NCBI GenBank assembly: GCA_026707145.1
Contig: JAPOXK010000021.1
Span: 233,588-297,587 of the forward strand
DNA: 64,000 nucleotides
From: Chloroflexota bacterium
GTDB taxonomy: Bacteria; Chloroflexota; Dehalococcoidia; Bin125
Direction of reading: 5' to 3'
How positions within the stretch are numbered: position 1 is the first letter of the stretch; every line of letters begins with the position of its first letter. The notes under the pieces were generated by a model that saw only the letters and a program-made list of their open reading frames with translations, was not told the DNA's origin and did not search any database. A program made the translations under genes and the position numbers. Of this stretch, positions 49,701 to 60,225 are shown piece by piece.

Positions 49701-51317
49701 ACGATCGCCCGAGTCCGCCACTCGACCCCTGGCGTTGAGTTGATCTCCCCGCCTCCCCATCACGACATTTATTCCATTGAGGACCTCGCCCAGCTCATTC
49801 ACGATCTCAAGAATGGGAATCCCGACGCGCGCGTGCACGTCAAGCTCGTGTCCGAAGTCGGGGTCGGAACGATCGCCGCCGGCGTTTCCAAAGGGCACGG
49901 GGACGTTGTCCTGATCAGCGGCGCCAGCGGCGGTACCGGCGCCTCGCCACAGAGCTCAATCAAGCATGGGGGGCTTCCCTGGGAACTCGGCATTGCCGAG
50001 ACGCAACAAGTGCTGGTCATGAACGACCTGCGGGGCCGGATCGTGGTTCAAGCGGACGGCCAGCTCAAAACCGGCCGGGACGTCGCCATCGCCTGTCTGC
50101 TCGGTGCTGAGGAGTTCGGTTTCGCCACCATGCCGCTCGTCACCCTCGGTTGCATCATGCTGCGCAAATGCCATCTCAATGCCTGCTCCGTCGGCATCGC
50201 GACCCAGGATCCCGAACTCCGCGCTCGCTTTACCGGCGAGCCCGACTTCGTCGTCAACTACATGCTCTTCGTCGCCGAGCATCTGCGCGAGATCATGGCC
50301 AAGCTGGGGCTTCGCACGGTCAACGAAATGGTCGGCCGGGCCGACCTGCTCGAGCCAGCGGACGATATCGACCACTGGAAGGCCGCTCACCTCAATCTCT
50401 CCCCCATCCTGCAGCGCCCCGATGTTCCCGATTCCTTCGCCACCTATTGCAAGCAGAGGCAGGAGCACGGTCTTGAGCACGCGATCGACCACGAGATCGT
50501 CGCCCGTGCCCTCCCCGCCCTGACGGAGCAACGCCCTGTCCAGATCGAGTTGCCGATTCGTAACGCGAACCGGGCCGTGGGCGGCATCCTCAGCTGGGAG
50601 ATCTCGAAGAAGACCGGGGAAGCTGGTCTTCTAGCAGAGACCATCCGTGTACATTTCCGCGGCTCGGCCGGGCAGTCGTTTGGCCTCTGGCTTGCGGGCG
50701 GCGTGGAGTTCACGCTGGAGGGCGACGCGAATGACTATCTCGCCAAAGGGCTCTCGGGAGGACGTGTCATCGTCAAGCCACCCCGTCAAGCGACTTTTGT
50801 CCCCGAGCGGAACACCATCATCGGTAATGTTGTGCTCTATGGCGCCACGGCTGGCGAGCTGTATGTCCGCGGGCTCGCGGGCGAGCGCTTCGCCGTCCGC
50901 AACAGCGGTGCCAGGGCCGTCGTAGAAGGGGTAGGCGATCACGGCTGTGAGTACATGACCGGCGGGTGCGTGGTGGTCCTCGGCTCCACGGGCCGCAACT
51001 TCGCCGCCGGGATGAGTGGTGGCCTTGCCTTCGTCTGGGACGAGAGTGGCGATTTCCCTGTTCGCTGCAATCCCGACATGGTCGACTTGGAGGCGGTGTC
51101 CGATCCCCAAGATCAGGACATGCTCCGCAGGATGGTCGAGGCTCATCTCCGGCACACCGGCAGTGACATCGCTCGACGTCTCCTCGACGACTGGGAGAGC
51201 GCCCTGTCGCAATTCGTTAAAGTCTTCCCACAAGCCTACCGCCGGGTATTGGAGGAGCGCGCCCAGCGCGCTGCGTCCCCAACTCGCGACAAAACCCCCG
51301 CGCCTGCTCTCGGCTAA
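46719..51317 (+). CDS. gltB: Glutamate synthase large subunit
   Basis: [18 protein letters not shown] amidotransferase N-terminus; [56 protein letters not shown]; GXGXG beta-helix C-terminus. Confidence 0.97.
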   Translation: [1532 protein letters not shown]

Positions 51318-51330
51318 ACGGAGGTAGCGC

Positions 51331-52806
51331 GTGGGCAAGACCACCGGTTTCAAGGAGTTTCCACGCCGCCCACCGGCCAAGCGCCCGGTGCAGGAGCGAG
51401 TCGGTGACTACTTGGAGATCTACCACGAGTGGCCGACGGAGCGGGTCCAGGAGCAGGGTGCGCGCTGCATGGATTGCGGTGTGCCCTTCTGCCACCAGGG
51501 CTGCCCGCTGGGCAACCTCATCCCGGAATGGAACGACTTGGTCTACCAGGGGCGTTGGGAGGAAGCGCTCCACCGGCTTCTGGCAACCAACAACTTCCCC
51601 GAGTTCACCGGCCGCATCTGCCCCGCCCCCTGCGAGGTCTCCTGCACACTGGCCATCAACGACGACCCCGTCACGATCGAGTTCATCGAGAAAGCGATCG
51701 CGGACCGCGGCTATGCCGAGGGCTGGATCAAACCCAGGCCTCCCGCCCAGCGCACAGGCAAGAAGGTGGCCATCATAGGCTCGGGTCCTGCCGGCCTAGC
51801 CTGCGCACAGCAACTCAACCGCGCAGGGCACCAAGTCAGCGTCTACGAGCGTGATCAGCTGATCGGCGGGCTCCTGCGATTAGGCATCCCAGACTTCAAG
51901 CTCGACAAGGATCTCGTCCAACGGCGGATCGAAATAATGGCCGAAGAAGGAATCGAGTTCTTTACCGGCGCCTACGTCGGCAAGAACATCGCCACGGATG
52001 ATCTCGTGCGCGACTTCGACGCGATCGTCCTTTGCGGCGGCTCCACCCATCCCCGCGACCTCGCCGTTCCCGGCCGCGATCTGGACGGCATCCACTTCGC
52101 GATGGAGTACTTACCGCAGCAGAACTATCGCAGCGCCGGCATAACGCCGGTCGCAGCGGGATTCAAGGCCGGAGGCGATCTCCCCTCACCCATCACCGCC
52201 GAAGGCAAGCATGTGATCATCATCGGCGGCGGCGACACCGGAGCCGACTGCCTCGGCACCGCCCATCGACAGGGAGCGGCGGCCATCCACCAGTTCGAGC
52301 TGCTTCCCGAACCCCCCGAGGAGCGCGCTCCCGACAATCCCTGGCCGCAGTGGTCGCGCATCCTCCGCCTCTCTCCCGCTCATGAGGAGGGGGGAGAGCG
52401 CGACTATGCGATCGAGACGACGCGATTCAGCGGCTCCCACGGCCGGGTTGAGCAGCTGCACGCCCGCCGGCTCGACTGGAAACGCAGCGAGGGCGGCCGC
52501 ATGCAGATGGAGCCGATCAGCGACACGGAGTTCAGCATCGATTGCGACTTAGTCCTGCTCGCCATGGGCTTTCTCCACCCCGAGCACGACGGTCCTGTGA
52601 GCCAACTCGGGCTCGCTCTCGATAGTCGCGGCAACGTCCAGGTGGACCGCTTTAAACAGAGCAGTCACGCCGGGGTCTTCGCTGCCGGCGACATGGTGCG
52701 CGGCCAGTCGCTTGTGGTCTGGGCGATCGCCGAAGGACGCGCAGCCGCCCACGGAGTGGACAGATACTTGATGGGGCATAGCACCCTGCCCTACGTGAGG
52801 ACCTAG
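51331..52806 (+). CDS. gltD: Glutamate synthase small subunit
   Basis: [69 protein letters not shown] start, directly downstream of gltB. Confidence 0.97.
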   Translation: MGKTTGFKEFPRRPPAKRPVQERVGDYLEIYHEWPTERVQEQGARCMDCGVPFCHQGCPLGNLIPEWNDLVYQGRWEEALHRLLATNNFPEFTGRICPAPCEVSCTLAINDDPVTIEFIEKAIADRGYAEGWIKPRPPAQRTGKKVAIIGSGPAGLACAQQLNRAGHQVSVYERDQLIGGLLRLGIPDFKLDKDLVQRRIEIMAEEGIEFFTGAYVGKNIATDDLVRDFDAIVLCGGSTHPRDLAVPGRDLDGIHFAMEYLPQQNYRSAGITPVAAGFKAGGDLPSPITAEGKHVIIIGGGDTGADCLGTAHRQGAAAIHQFELLPEPPEERAPDNPWPQWSRILRLSPAHEEGGERDYAIETTRFSGSHGRVEQLHARRLDWKRSEGGRMQMEPISDTEFSIDCDLVLLAMGFLHPEHDGPVSQLGLALDSRGNVQVDRFKQSSHAGVFAAGDMVRGQSLVVWAIAEGRAAAHGVDRYLMGHSTLPYVRT

Positions 52807-52907
52807 CCCGCGCGGGAGCGCCGCCCGGTCCTTGCGGTCGATCTCATCCGACTCTCGGCGGCCCTTTCCTGCTGGCACGGTAGCCCGGAGGGCGCCCTGT
52901 GCCCGGA

Positions 52908-54575
52908 TTAGTCTGCCCCGCCACGGACCGGCGCCGACCGCGGTCCGAGCTCCCGCTCCGGAGGCGCGGACGGCTCTTGCGCGATCAGCTCCGCTAGCAG
53001 CTCTTCCCGGCGCTGTTGCCGGATCGCGGGCAGAAAGAGCGTCGCCACCAGCGCTGCCACCATCATCAACGCCGCGATCTGGAAAAGATCCGTGATCGTC
53101 CCCGCCAAGGCATCTCGCGCCGTGCCGATGACCACTGCTGCCGTACCGGGCGCATCCGCCTCTAGCGATTCCCGGAACGGCGTAAGCGTTTCCCGGCTCA
53201 ACAGGATCTGTGGCGCTTCCCGCAACTCGTCGAAGTCCGTTGGAAACTGCTGCGCCAGCTCGGCGGCAAAGCCCGCAGCCAGTAGTGACCCGAAGACCGC
53301 CACGCCAAGTGCCCCGCCGAGTTGCCGAAAGAACTGCAACGAAGCGGTAGCGATGCCCAAAACCCGATACGACAAGGTGTTTTGGACCGCCAGGTTGTAG
53401 AGCGGCATCGCTACTCCGATCCCCACGCCCATCGTCACGATGTAACCTCGCGTCACCCAGGCCGACGAATCCGCTTCCAGCGTGGAAAGCAGCCACACTC
53501 CCAGCACCATCACCGCGCCGCCGCTCACCGCGAAGAGCCGGTACCGCCCGACCCGGGTGACGAGCTGCCCCGTCAGGATCGAGGCCAGCACGATCCCGCC
53601 CATCATGGGCATCGTCACGGTGCCAGAGTTCGTCGCAGTCTCTCCCTGCCCGCCTTGCACGAATAGCGGCAGGAACTGGATCACACTGAACAGTCCCAGC
53701 CCCACGAATGAGACGACCACGATCGATACCGCGAAGACTCGATTCCGAAACAGCGGCAACGGCAACAGGGGGTGGGGCGCCCTCCGCTCCACCCATACGA
53801 AGAGCGTGAAGGCGGCGGCCGATCCCAGTAAGAGCGCGATCACCGGCGGATCCGACCAGTCATACAAGTTCCCCGCCCACGACACCGCAAGCAGGAGTGG
53901 GACCGATCCCGCGATCAACAGCGCCGCACCCTTGTAGTCGATACCACCCTCGCCACCGCGGCTGAACTTCGGCATGAGGAAGAACACCACTGCCAGCGCG
54001 ACCGCGCCGACGGGAATATTGATGAAGAAGACCCAGCGCCAGGAGAGATTGTCTGTGAGCGCGCCACCAACGAGCGGTCCGATCACACTCGCCAGAGCGA
54101 AGGTCCCGGAGATGATCCCGGTCCAGCGTCCCCGCTCGGCTGGGGCGAATAGATCACCGATCACCGTTAGCGCGTTCGCCATGATCAGGCCGCCGCCTAT
54201 CCCTTGCACCGCACGAAACCCAATGAGCTGGTGCATGTCGCCCGCCGCGCCGGCCAGCACGGATCCCACCAAAAAGACCAGCACCCCAACCAAAAGGAGC
54301 GGGCGCCGTCCGTAGAGATCCGAGAGCTTCCCCGCCACGGGAACGACCGATGTCGATGCGAGCATGTAGACGGTGATGGGCCAGGCGAAGAGGTCCAGCG
54401 CGCCGAAATCGGCCACGATACTCGGCATCGCGACACCCATGATGGTGAAGTCCAGCGCAGCTAGGAATAGCGAGAGCATGACCCCGGCCATCACCAGCGC
54501 CTTCTGGCGTGATGGCAGAAGCATTCCCGCCGGGACCTCACCGCCGACGCTCCCGGAGTATTCGCGAGCAGGCAT
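52908..54575 (-). CDS. MFS drug transporter, DHA2/EmrB type
   Basis: [78 protein letters not shown]. Confidence 0.93.
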   Translation of the reverse strand: MPAREYSGSVGGEVPAGMLLPSRQKALVMAGVMLSLFLAALDFTIMGVAMPSIVADFGALDLFAWPITVYMLASTSVVPVAGKLSDLYGRRPLLLVGVLVFLVGSVLAGAAGDMHQLIGFRAVQGIGGGLIMANALTVIGDLFAPAERGRWTGIISGTFALASVIGPLVGGALTDNLSWRWVFFINIPVGAVALAVVFFLMPKFSRGGEGGIDYKGAALLIAGSVPLLLAVSWAGNLYDWSDPPVIALLLGSAAAFTLFVWVERRAPHPLLPLPLFRNRVFAVSIVVVSFVGLGLFSVIQFLPLFVQGGQGETATNSGTVTMPMMGGIVLASILTGQLVTRVGRYRLFAVSGGAVMVLGVWLLSTLEADSSAWVTRGYIVTMGVGIGVAMPLYNLAVQNTLSYRVLGIATASLQFFRQLGGALGVAVFGSLLAAGFAAELAQQFPTDFDELREAPQILLSRETLTPFRESLEADAPGTAAVVIGTARDALAGTITDLFQIAALMMVAALVATLFLPAIRQQRREELLAELIAQEPSAPPERELGPRSAPVRGGAD

Positions 54576-54649
54576 CAGGGCAGTATCACGCCCAGCTTGG
54601 GAGTCCCGCGCCGGGTTCGCGTCGGCGATCCTGCAACGCAGCCGCACCC

Positions 54650-55681
54650 TTAAACACTGCGATAGAGCGGCTCCCCGGGCCCATCCTCCCGATGCACCGC
54701 TCCCTCCTGCACCAGAGCTTCCAGATGCGCGTACGTCTCCGAGAGTGCCAGCATCGCGTGCATCCCCAAGTGCCGGTTCTTGAACACCTGCGGCATGATC
54801 GCTCGCGCCGTCCGCGCTTTCGATCCCAAAGCAGCCAGCACCCGCTCGCGGCGTTTCCTATGGTGTAGCCGGATCTCCCGCGTCCGCTCCGCGGCATTCT
54901 CGATCACGCCCTCATGAGCCGGCAATGCGACCGCCGGGCGCAGCCGCTCCACTAGGGCAAGCGACTGCTCATATGCGTGCAGCGGGCTGCCGTCGCTGCT
55001 CCAGGTACCGACGTGGGGCGTGATCCGCGCCAACAGGTGGTCGCCGGTGAAGAGCAGATCATGGTCTAAGTCATGAATACACAGATGTCCCGCAGTATGT
55101 CCCGGCGTCCAGACCAGCGCGAGACGCCGGCTGCCAAACTCCAGCACTTCACCGCCCCCGACCAAGGTCGGCGTTTCCACCGGCAGAATGTTCTCTCGGA
55201 TCCCGGCTCGCGTCTTGCTCCACTCCGCACGGGTCTCCTCCGGCACCTTCGCGTAGAGGTCGCCGCCGAACTCTTCCGGCTTTTCAGACCACCCTGCGCT
55301 CGTCACCTCAGGCACGAGCCGCCAATCCTGCTGGTGTACGTATACCGCCGCTCCGCTCTCCTGTTGCAGCCAGCCCGCTTGCCCGATGTGGTCCGAGTGA
55401 TAGTGCGTCACCACCACCGCCTTGACACGACCCAGCCCACCGAAGCGCCGCTCCATCTCGGCCCGCAGGCGTGCGCGTCCCGCCTCCGAAGGAAACCCGG
55501 AGTCGATCATGAGGTACCCGCCCTCGACCTCGATCACATAGGCGTGCACGTGATCCAGCTGAAACGGCAAGGGAGTCGTCACTTGATGGATACCAGTCGC
55601 CGCCGCCCGCGCCGCGTCCCAGGACTCGAAGGGGTGATCCCGGCCGGGTTGCCAGCCGCTTCCGTGCACTGTTTCGGTCAT
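54650..55681 (-). CDS. MBL-fold metallohydrolase
   Basis: [18 protein letters not shown] (HxHxDH); [29 protein letters not shown]. Confidence 0.94.
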   Translation of the reverse strand: MTETVHGSGWQPGRDHPFESWDAARAAATGIHQVTTPLPFQLDHVHAYVIEVEGGYLMIDSGFPSEAGRARLRAEMERRFGGLGRVKAVVVTHYHSDHIGQAGWLQQESGAAVYVHQQDWRLVPEVTSAGWSEKPEEFGGDLYAKVPEETRAEWSKTRAGIRENILPVETPTLVGGGEVLEFGSRRLALVWTPGHTAGHLCIHDLDHDLLFTGDHLLARITPHVGTWSSDGSPLHAYEQSLALVERLRPAVALPAHEGVIENAAERTREIRLHHRKRRERVLAALGSKARTARAIMPQVFKNRHLGMHAMLALSETYAHLEALVQEGAVHREDGPGEPLYRSV

Positions 55682-55684
55682 GCG

Positions 55685-56923
55685 CTAGGCCCTCAAGTAC
55701 TGCTCAATGTCGGGACCACCCGCGGTCTCGACGACTCCAGCCCCCGCTAACTCTTCCACTGCGTCGTCACCGAGGCCCAGCCATTCTCGTAGCACATCCT
55801 TGGTGTGCGCCCCATAGAGCGGCCCTGCGCCTCGCACCTGCCCCGGCGTTCGTGACAGCCGCAGCGGCGAAGCGGCCATCTGCAGCGTCCCCACCGAGGG
55901 GTGTTGCACCTCGGCGATCATCTCCCGCGCTTCGATCTGCTCCTGTGTGACCGCTTCGCCCACGGTGTTCAGCGGCCCCACCGCCATTCCGTATCCCTCA
56001 AACAGCGCGACCCATTCGGCGGTCGGCCGCTTGCGCATCGCTTCGAATAGCTCCGGTTCGAGCGCAGCATGGTTCTGTGTACGCTTGAAGGAGGTGTCGA
56101 AGCGCGGATCGTCGATCAGGTCCACGCGATCCAAGGCCGAGCATAGCAATGCCCACTGATTATCCACACCCCAAGCCAAGGCCAGCACCAGCCACCCGTC
56201 CGAGGTAGGAAAGGCTTGAAACGGCGTTGCCGAGGGGTGCCGCGTCCCCAGTCGCTGTGGCTCCTCGCCCGTTGCGAAGTAACGGACGACCGCATTTTCG
56301 AGGATCGCGATCTGACAATCCAGCATACTGATATCCACCAGTTGCCCGGCGCCACTCATCTCCCGCTCTCGCAGCGCCGCCAGGATCCCGATCGCCGTGT
56401 AGAGACCCGCGCTGATGTCCCCCACGGAGGTCCCCACTCGCGCCGGCGGCCCATCCGGGTAACCCGTGATGCTCATCACCCCACCCATGCCCTGCACCAC
56501 GACATCCAGGGCCGGTTTCTCTCGCTGCGGCCCCGTCTGTCCGAAACCGGAGGTGGCGGCGTAGATCAATCGCGGGTTTCGCTGAGACAGCACTTCATAT
56601 CCCAGGCCGAGCCGTTCCATGGCGCCGGGTGTGAAGTTCTCCATCACGACGTCGGCTCGCTCGGTCAGATCGAGGAACAGCGCCTTGCCGCGCTCGCTGC
56701 GTAGATCGATGGCGATGCTTCGCTTGCCGCGGTTGATGCTCTGGAAGTAAGCGCTCTCGTTGTTCACGAACGGCCCCGTCGTGCGCGCCACGTCTCCGTC
56801 TGGCGGGCGCTCGACCTTCACCACCTCCGCTCCCAAGTCGCAGAGCACCATTGAGGCGTAGGGACCCGCCAGCACCCAAGTAAGATCCAACACCCGCAAA
56901 CCTGCCAGCGCCCCCTGCGTCAT
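55685..56923 (-). CDS. CaiB/BaiF family CoA-transferase
   Basis: LAGLRVLDLTWVLAGPYASMVLCDLGAEVVKVERPPDGDVAR; NRGKRSIAIDLRSERGKALFLDLTERADVVMENFTPGAMERLGLGYE. Confidence 0.95.
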   Translation of the reverse strand: MTQGALAGLRVLDLTWVLAGPYASMVLCDLGAEVVKVERPPDGDVARTTGPFVNNESAYFQSINRGKRSIAIDLRSERGKALFLDLTERADVVMENFTPGAMERLGLGYEVLSQRNPRLIYAATSGFGQTGPQREKPALDVVVQGMGGVMSITGYPDGPPARVGTSVGDISAGLYTAIGILAALREREMSGAGQLVDISMLDCQIAILENAVVRYFATGEEPQRLGTRHPSATPFQAFPTSDGWLVLALAWGVDNQWALLCSALDRVDLIDDPRFDTSFKRTQNHAALEPELFEAMRKRPTAEWVALFEGYGMAVGPLNTVGEAVTQEQIEAREMIAEVQHPSVGTLQMAASPLRLSRTPGQVRGAGPLYGAHTKDVLREWLGLGDDAVEELAGAGVVETAGGPDIEQYLRA

Positions 56924-57169
56924 TCCAACTCCTCCCCTCCGACCGACATCGACACCGGGGTCTCCAGCAGTATCAACCAACGACGCATGCTGTCCTTCTG
57001 TGCTCGCCTATCGCCCAGCAACGGCAGCTGGCCCCGCAGAGGGACCTCTACGTCTCGCCCGATCGCCTGGAGATCGTGCCGCCCGCCCTGTCGCTACCCG
57101 CACGATCCATTACCCGCTTCGCATAGCCCAAGCACGAGGGCCCACACCCGCTAAGGTGACCCAATCCTC

Positions 57170-58438
57170 ATGTCCATCTCACGCGTGCCGCTCCGCAACC
57201 CTACGCTCTTCCACGGCTGGTGGGTAGCCGGCGCTGCTTCGTTGGTCGCACTCACCCAAGTCGCGTTTTTCAATCCGGTCCTAGGAGTCTTCGTCACTCC
57301 CCTGGAGAACGAGTTCGGGTGGAGCCGGGCCACCATCGCGGGAGCCATCACCGCCGGGACCATCCTGGGCGCCCTCCTCTCCCCGTTGATCGGCGCCCGT
57401 ATCGATAGGCACGGCGCCCGCACCTTCCTAACGCTCTCGGCCCTGCTTATGGGGGTCGCCCTGCTTCTTCTCGCTCTGATTGAAGAGGTTTGGCAGTTCT
57501 ACATTCTCTATGCGATCGGGCGTGGCCTCGTCATCGGCGTCGTCAATCTCGCCATCACCGTTGCGATCGCGAACTGGTTTATCCGCGCTCGCGGTCGCGC
57601 TACCGGCCTCACGCTCGTCGGCGTACGCGCCGGCGGCGCCTTGATGCCGCTCGTCGTCTTGCTTTTTCTCTCCATTGCCGACTTCCGTATGGCCTTCCTC
57701 GCTCTCGGCGTGATCGTCCTAGCCCTGGGCGTCCTGCCGCCCTGGCTCATGGTGCGTCGCCGGCCCGAGGACCTGGGCCTCCGCCCAGACGGGGACCCGC
57801 CCGATGCCCCTTCGGCTTCGGCGACGAGCACGGCCGCTCTCGACAGGCACTGGTCCGTTCGCAATGCCGTCCGCACCCGATCCTTCTGGCTGCTTCTTAT
57901 CGGCACGAGTCAACTCTTCATGGTGGGGGGAGCCGTCAACTTCAGCAGCGTCCCTCATCTGCAAGACAATGGCCTGAGTCAGAGCACCGCGGTGACGGTG
58001 ATCACGGTCTGGGCCCTGATGGGCGCGCTCGGTGGGATCCTTGGCGGTGAACTTCGGCAGCGCCTGCCCATCTACCGAGCCTTGCCCGCCGTCCTGGTGA
58101 TCGCTTCCCTTGCCATTGTCTGGCTGATCCTCGTCGACAATGCTTGGATGGCCTACCTCTTTGCCGTCTGGCACGGCCTGATCTTCGGTATGCACCTCCC
58201 GCTGACCCAGGTTGCCTTCCCAGACTATTTCGGGCGCTGGAGCGTCGGCGCGATCCGCGGCATCACGGCTCCGGTGCAGTTCGGCCTGAATGCCGCCGGA
58301 CCGCTCGTCGCCAGCCTTGTCTTCGACGCCCGCGGCTCCTTCGACTTGATCCTCGCCATCTTCGTCGGCTGCTATCTCTTCGGGGCTGCCGTCATCGCCG
58401 TCTCCCGTCCCCCAAGCGCCCGCGTTCCCCACGCATGA
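57170..58438 (+). CDS. MFS transporter
   Basis: NPVLGVFVTPLENEFGWSRATIAGAITAGTILGALLSPLIGARIDRHGARTFL; 12-TM-like hydrophobicity. Confidence 0.9.
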   Translation: MSISRVPLRNPTLFHGWWVAGAASLVALTQVAFFNPVLGVFVTPLENEFGWSRATIAGAITAGTILGALLSPLIGARIDRHGARTFLTLSALLMGVALLLLALIEEVWQFYILYAIGRGLVIGVVNLAITVAIANWFIRARGRATGLTLVGVRAGGALMPLVVLLFLSIADFRMAFLALGVIVLALGVLPPWLMVRRRPEDLGLRPDGDPPDAPSASATSTAALDRHWSVRNAVRTRSFWLLLIGTSQLFMVGGAVNFSSVPHLQDNGLSQSTAVTVITVWALMGALGGILGGELRQRLPIYRALPAVLVIASLAIVWLILVDNAWMAYLFAVWHGLIFGMHLPLTQVAFPDYFGRWSVGAIRGITAPVQFGLNAAGPLVASLVFDARGSFDLILAIFVGCYLFGAAVIAVSRPPSARVPHA

Positions 58439-58465
58439 CCTTTACGCCCGGCGTACACTCGCTGC

Positions 58466-58948
58466 ATGAAGGTGCTCGTCTCTCTCAATACCGACGAATG
58501 GGCCGAAACGGTCTTGCCCAGCGCGGTGGCGATCGCGCGCAACTCTCCGGAGCACGACGGCGCCAGTCTCGTACTGCTCACCGTCGTCCCGACCGCCGCC
58601 GAGCGCATGACCACCAGCGCTGGCATTGTCTCCCCAGGGGAGCTGCTGGCCCGCGCCGGATCCGCCACCCGCATCGCCGACACCGCAGCGGCGGCGGCCC
58701 TGGAATACCTCTCCAGTCTCCGCGCCCGCCTGCTCGCTTCCCCGGGCGGCGGGCCTCTCTCCATCGACGTGCGCGTCGAGCCGGGCCGCCCCGCCGACAC
58801 CATCATTCGCGTCGCCCACGAGATCAACGCTGATATCATCGCGCTCGCCAACCGGGGGCCGAAAGGCCTCCGCCGCAGCACCCTTACCCGGATCAATGAT
58901 CGAGTGATCCGGTCGAGCGGCCGTCCCATCCTCATCGTCACCGTCTAG
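58466..58948 (+). CDS. Universal stress protein family
   Basis: N-terminal MKVLVSLNTDEWAETVLPSAVAIARNS; C-terminal ADIIALANRGPKGLRR...RVIRSSGRPILIVTV. Confidence 0.85.
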   Translation: MKVLVSLNTDEWAETVLPSAVAIARNSPEHDGASLVLLTVVPTAAERMTTSAGIVSPGELLARAGSATRIADTAAAAALEYLSSLRARLLASPGGGPLSIDVRVEPGRPADTIIRVAHEINADIIALANRGPKGLRRSTLTRINDRVIRSSGRPILIVTV

Positions 58949-59013
58949 CGATCGCTGAGTTGACCCGTGACGCAGTCATCCCGGTGCGCCAAAATGGCCG
59001 CGGAGGCCAACCA

Positions 59014-59292
59014 ATGACTCGAACCGCTCTACTCCTCACAGTCCTCGCGCTTGTAGCAGCCCTCGCCCTCACTCTCGCCCCAGGGGAGGCCTTGGCTGCG
59101 GGCATTGACGGGCCCACCGTTGGGGAACAGCCCCTCCCCCAAGCCTCGCCCGATCAAGGCGGCGCCGGCGTCAACGGCTACAAAGCGACCGACTGGATCA
59201 CCTTCGCCGTACCACTGGGTGCGTTCCTGCCCGCGATCATCGGGCTGCTCTGGCTCACGCTCCGCATCGACCGCTCGGAAGGCCGCGAGTAG
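59014..59292 (+). CDS. Small membrane/secreted hypothetical protein
   Basis: Signal-like MTRTALLLTVLALVAALALTLAPGEALA and C-terminal TM. Confidence 0.55.
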   Translation: MTRTALLLTVLALVAALALTLAPGEALAAGIDGPTVGEQPLPQASPDQGGAGVNGYKATDWITFAVPLGAFLPAIIGLLWLTLRIDRSEGRE

Positions 59293-59332
59293 CGACTCCC
59301 CTCGCCTCGCACTGACCCATTACCCTGTGGCC

Positions 59333-59815
59333 ATGCCACATCCCCTAGCAGTCGAAGTCGTCCGGCTCCTGATCGACCGCAGGCTCACCGTCGCCAGTGC
59401 CGAAACCGATACGGGAGGCCTCATCGGCTCTTGGTTCACCGATGTCCCCGGCAGTAGCAAGACCTTCCGCGGGGGCGCCACCCCCTACGCCAATCCACCC
59501 AAAGAGAGGGTACTGGGCGTCTCGCGCGACATCCTCGCTACCGAAGGATCCGTCAGCGAGGCGACCGTCCTCGCCCTCGCTCAAGGCGTCCGTGCGGCAT
59601 TCGCTGCGGACATTGCGCTCGCCGAGAGCGGCATTACCGGCCCCAGCGGCGGTAGTGAGACCAACCCCGTGGGCACAGTCTGGATCGCCTGCCTCGGCCC
59701 CGGTGCGCGCTGCGTGACAGAGCGCCAAGTCTGGAGCGGCGACCGCGAGGCCAACAAACACGCTACCGTGCTCCGCGCCTTCGCTCTGATCCAAGCCGCC
59801 GCTAAAGACAGCTAA
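59333..59815 (+). CDS. CinA C-terminal-domain (PncC-like) family protein
   Basis: ETDTGGLIGSWFTDVPGSSKTFRGGATPYANPPK...ESGITGPSGGSETNPVGTVWIACLG. Confidence 0.85.
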   Translation: MPHPLAVEVVRLLIDRRLTVASAETDTGGLIGSWFTDVPGSSKTFRGGATPYANPPKERVLGVSRDILATEGSVSEATVLALAQGVRAAFAADIALAESGITGPSGGSETNPVGTVWIACLGPGARCVTERQVWSGDREANKHATVLRAFALIQAAAKDS

Positions 59816-59924
59816 GCAGCCCCAGGGCCGCTCGCTCTCGCTTTGTTCTAGCTTCTTCCGGCCCCGTACATCCCGTGACGCACTCGCGCGTTCGCGGCGC
59901 TGCGTCCCAATCCTGCCTAATCCG

Positions 59925-60215
59925 CTAGTCGCCTTCCACCAAGAGGAAGCGACTCTCGCTCGACACCCGTCGCAATTGCCTTACGGCTTGGTACTCCGCC
60001 GAGGCATACCAGCGCTTAGCCGCATCCAGCGAAGGGAATTCAATGAGAACCAGTCGAGGCAGATCGGCCTGCTCCCCTTCTAAGACTTCGGATGGGTCGC
60101 CGATGCCAAGCAACCGCCCGCCATGCGCCTCGACCGTTGGATTCGCTGCCACACGATACGCGTCGAATCGCTCTCGATCGTCGATCCGTCCTTGGACGAT
60201 CACGTAGGCCGACAC
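59925..60215 (-). CDS. DUF1330 family protein
   Basis: VSAYVIVQGRIDDRERFDAYRVAANPTVEAHGGRLLGIG...RLVLIEFPSLDAAKRWYASAEYQAV; GTG start. Confidence 0.88.
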   Translation of the reverse strand: MSAYVIVQGRIDDRERFDAYRVAANPTVEAHGGRLLGIGDPSEVLEGEQADLPRLVLIEFPSLDAAKRWYASAEYQAVRQLRRVSSESRFLLVEGD

Positions 60216-60225
60216 CCGTTGCCGC

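Noticed and set aside
46725-51380. Several minus-strand ORFs over gltB
   Set aside because: Shadow ORFs opposite glutamate synthase.
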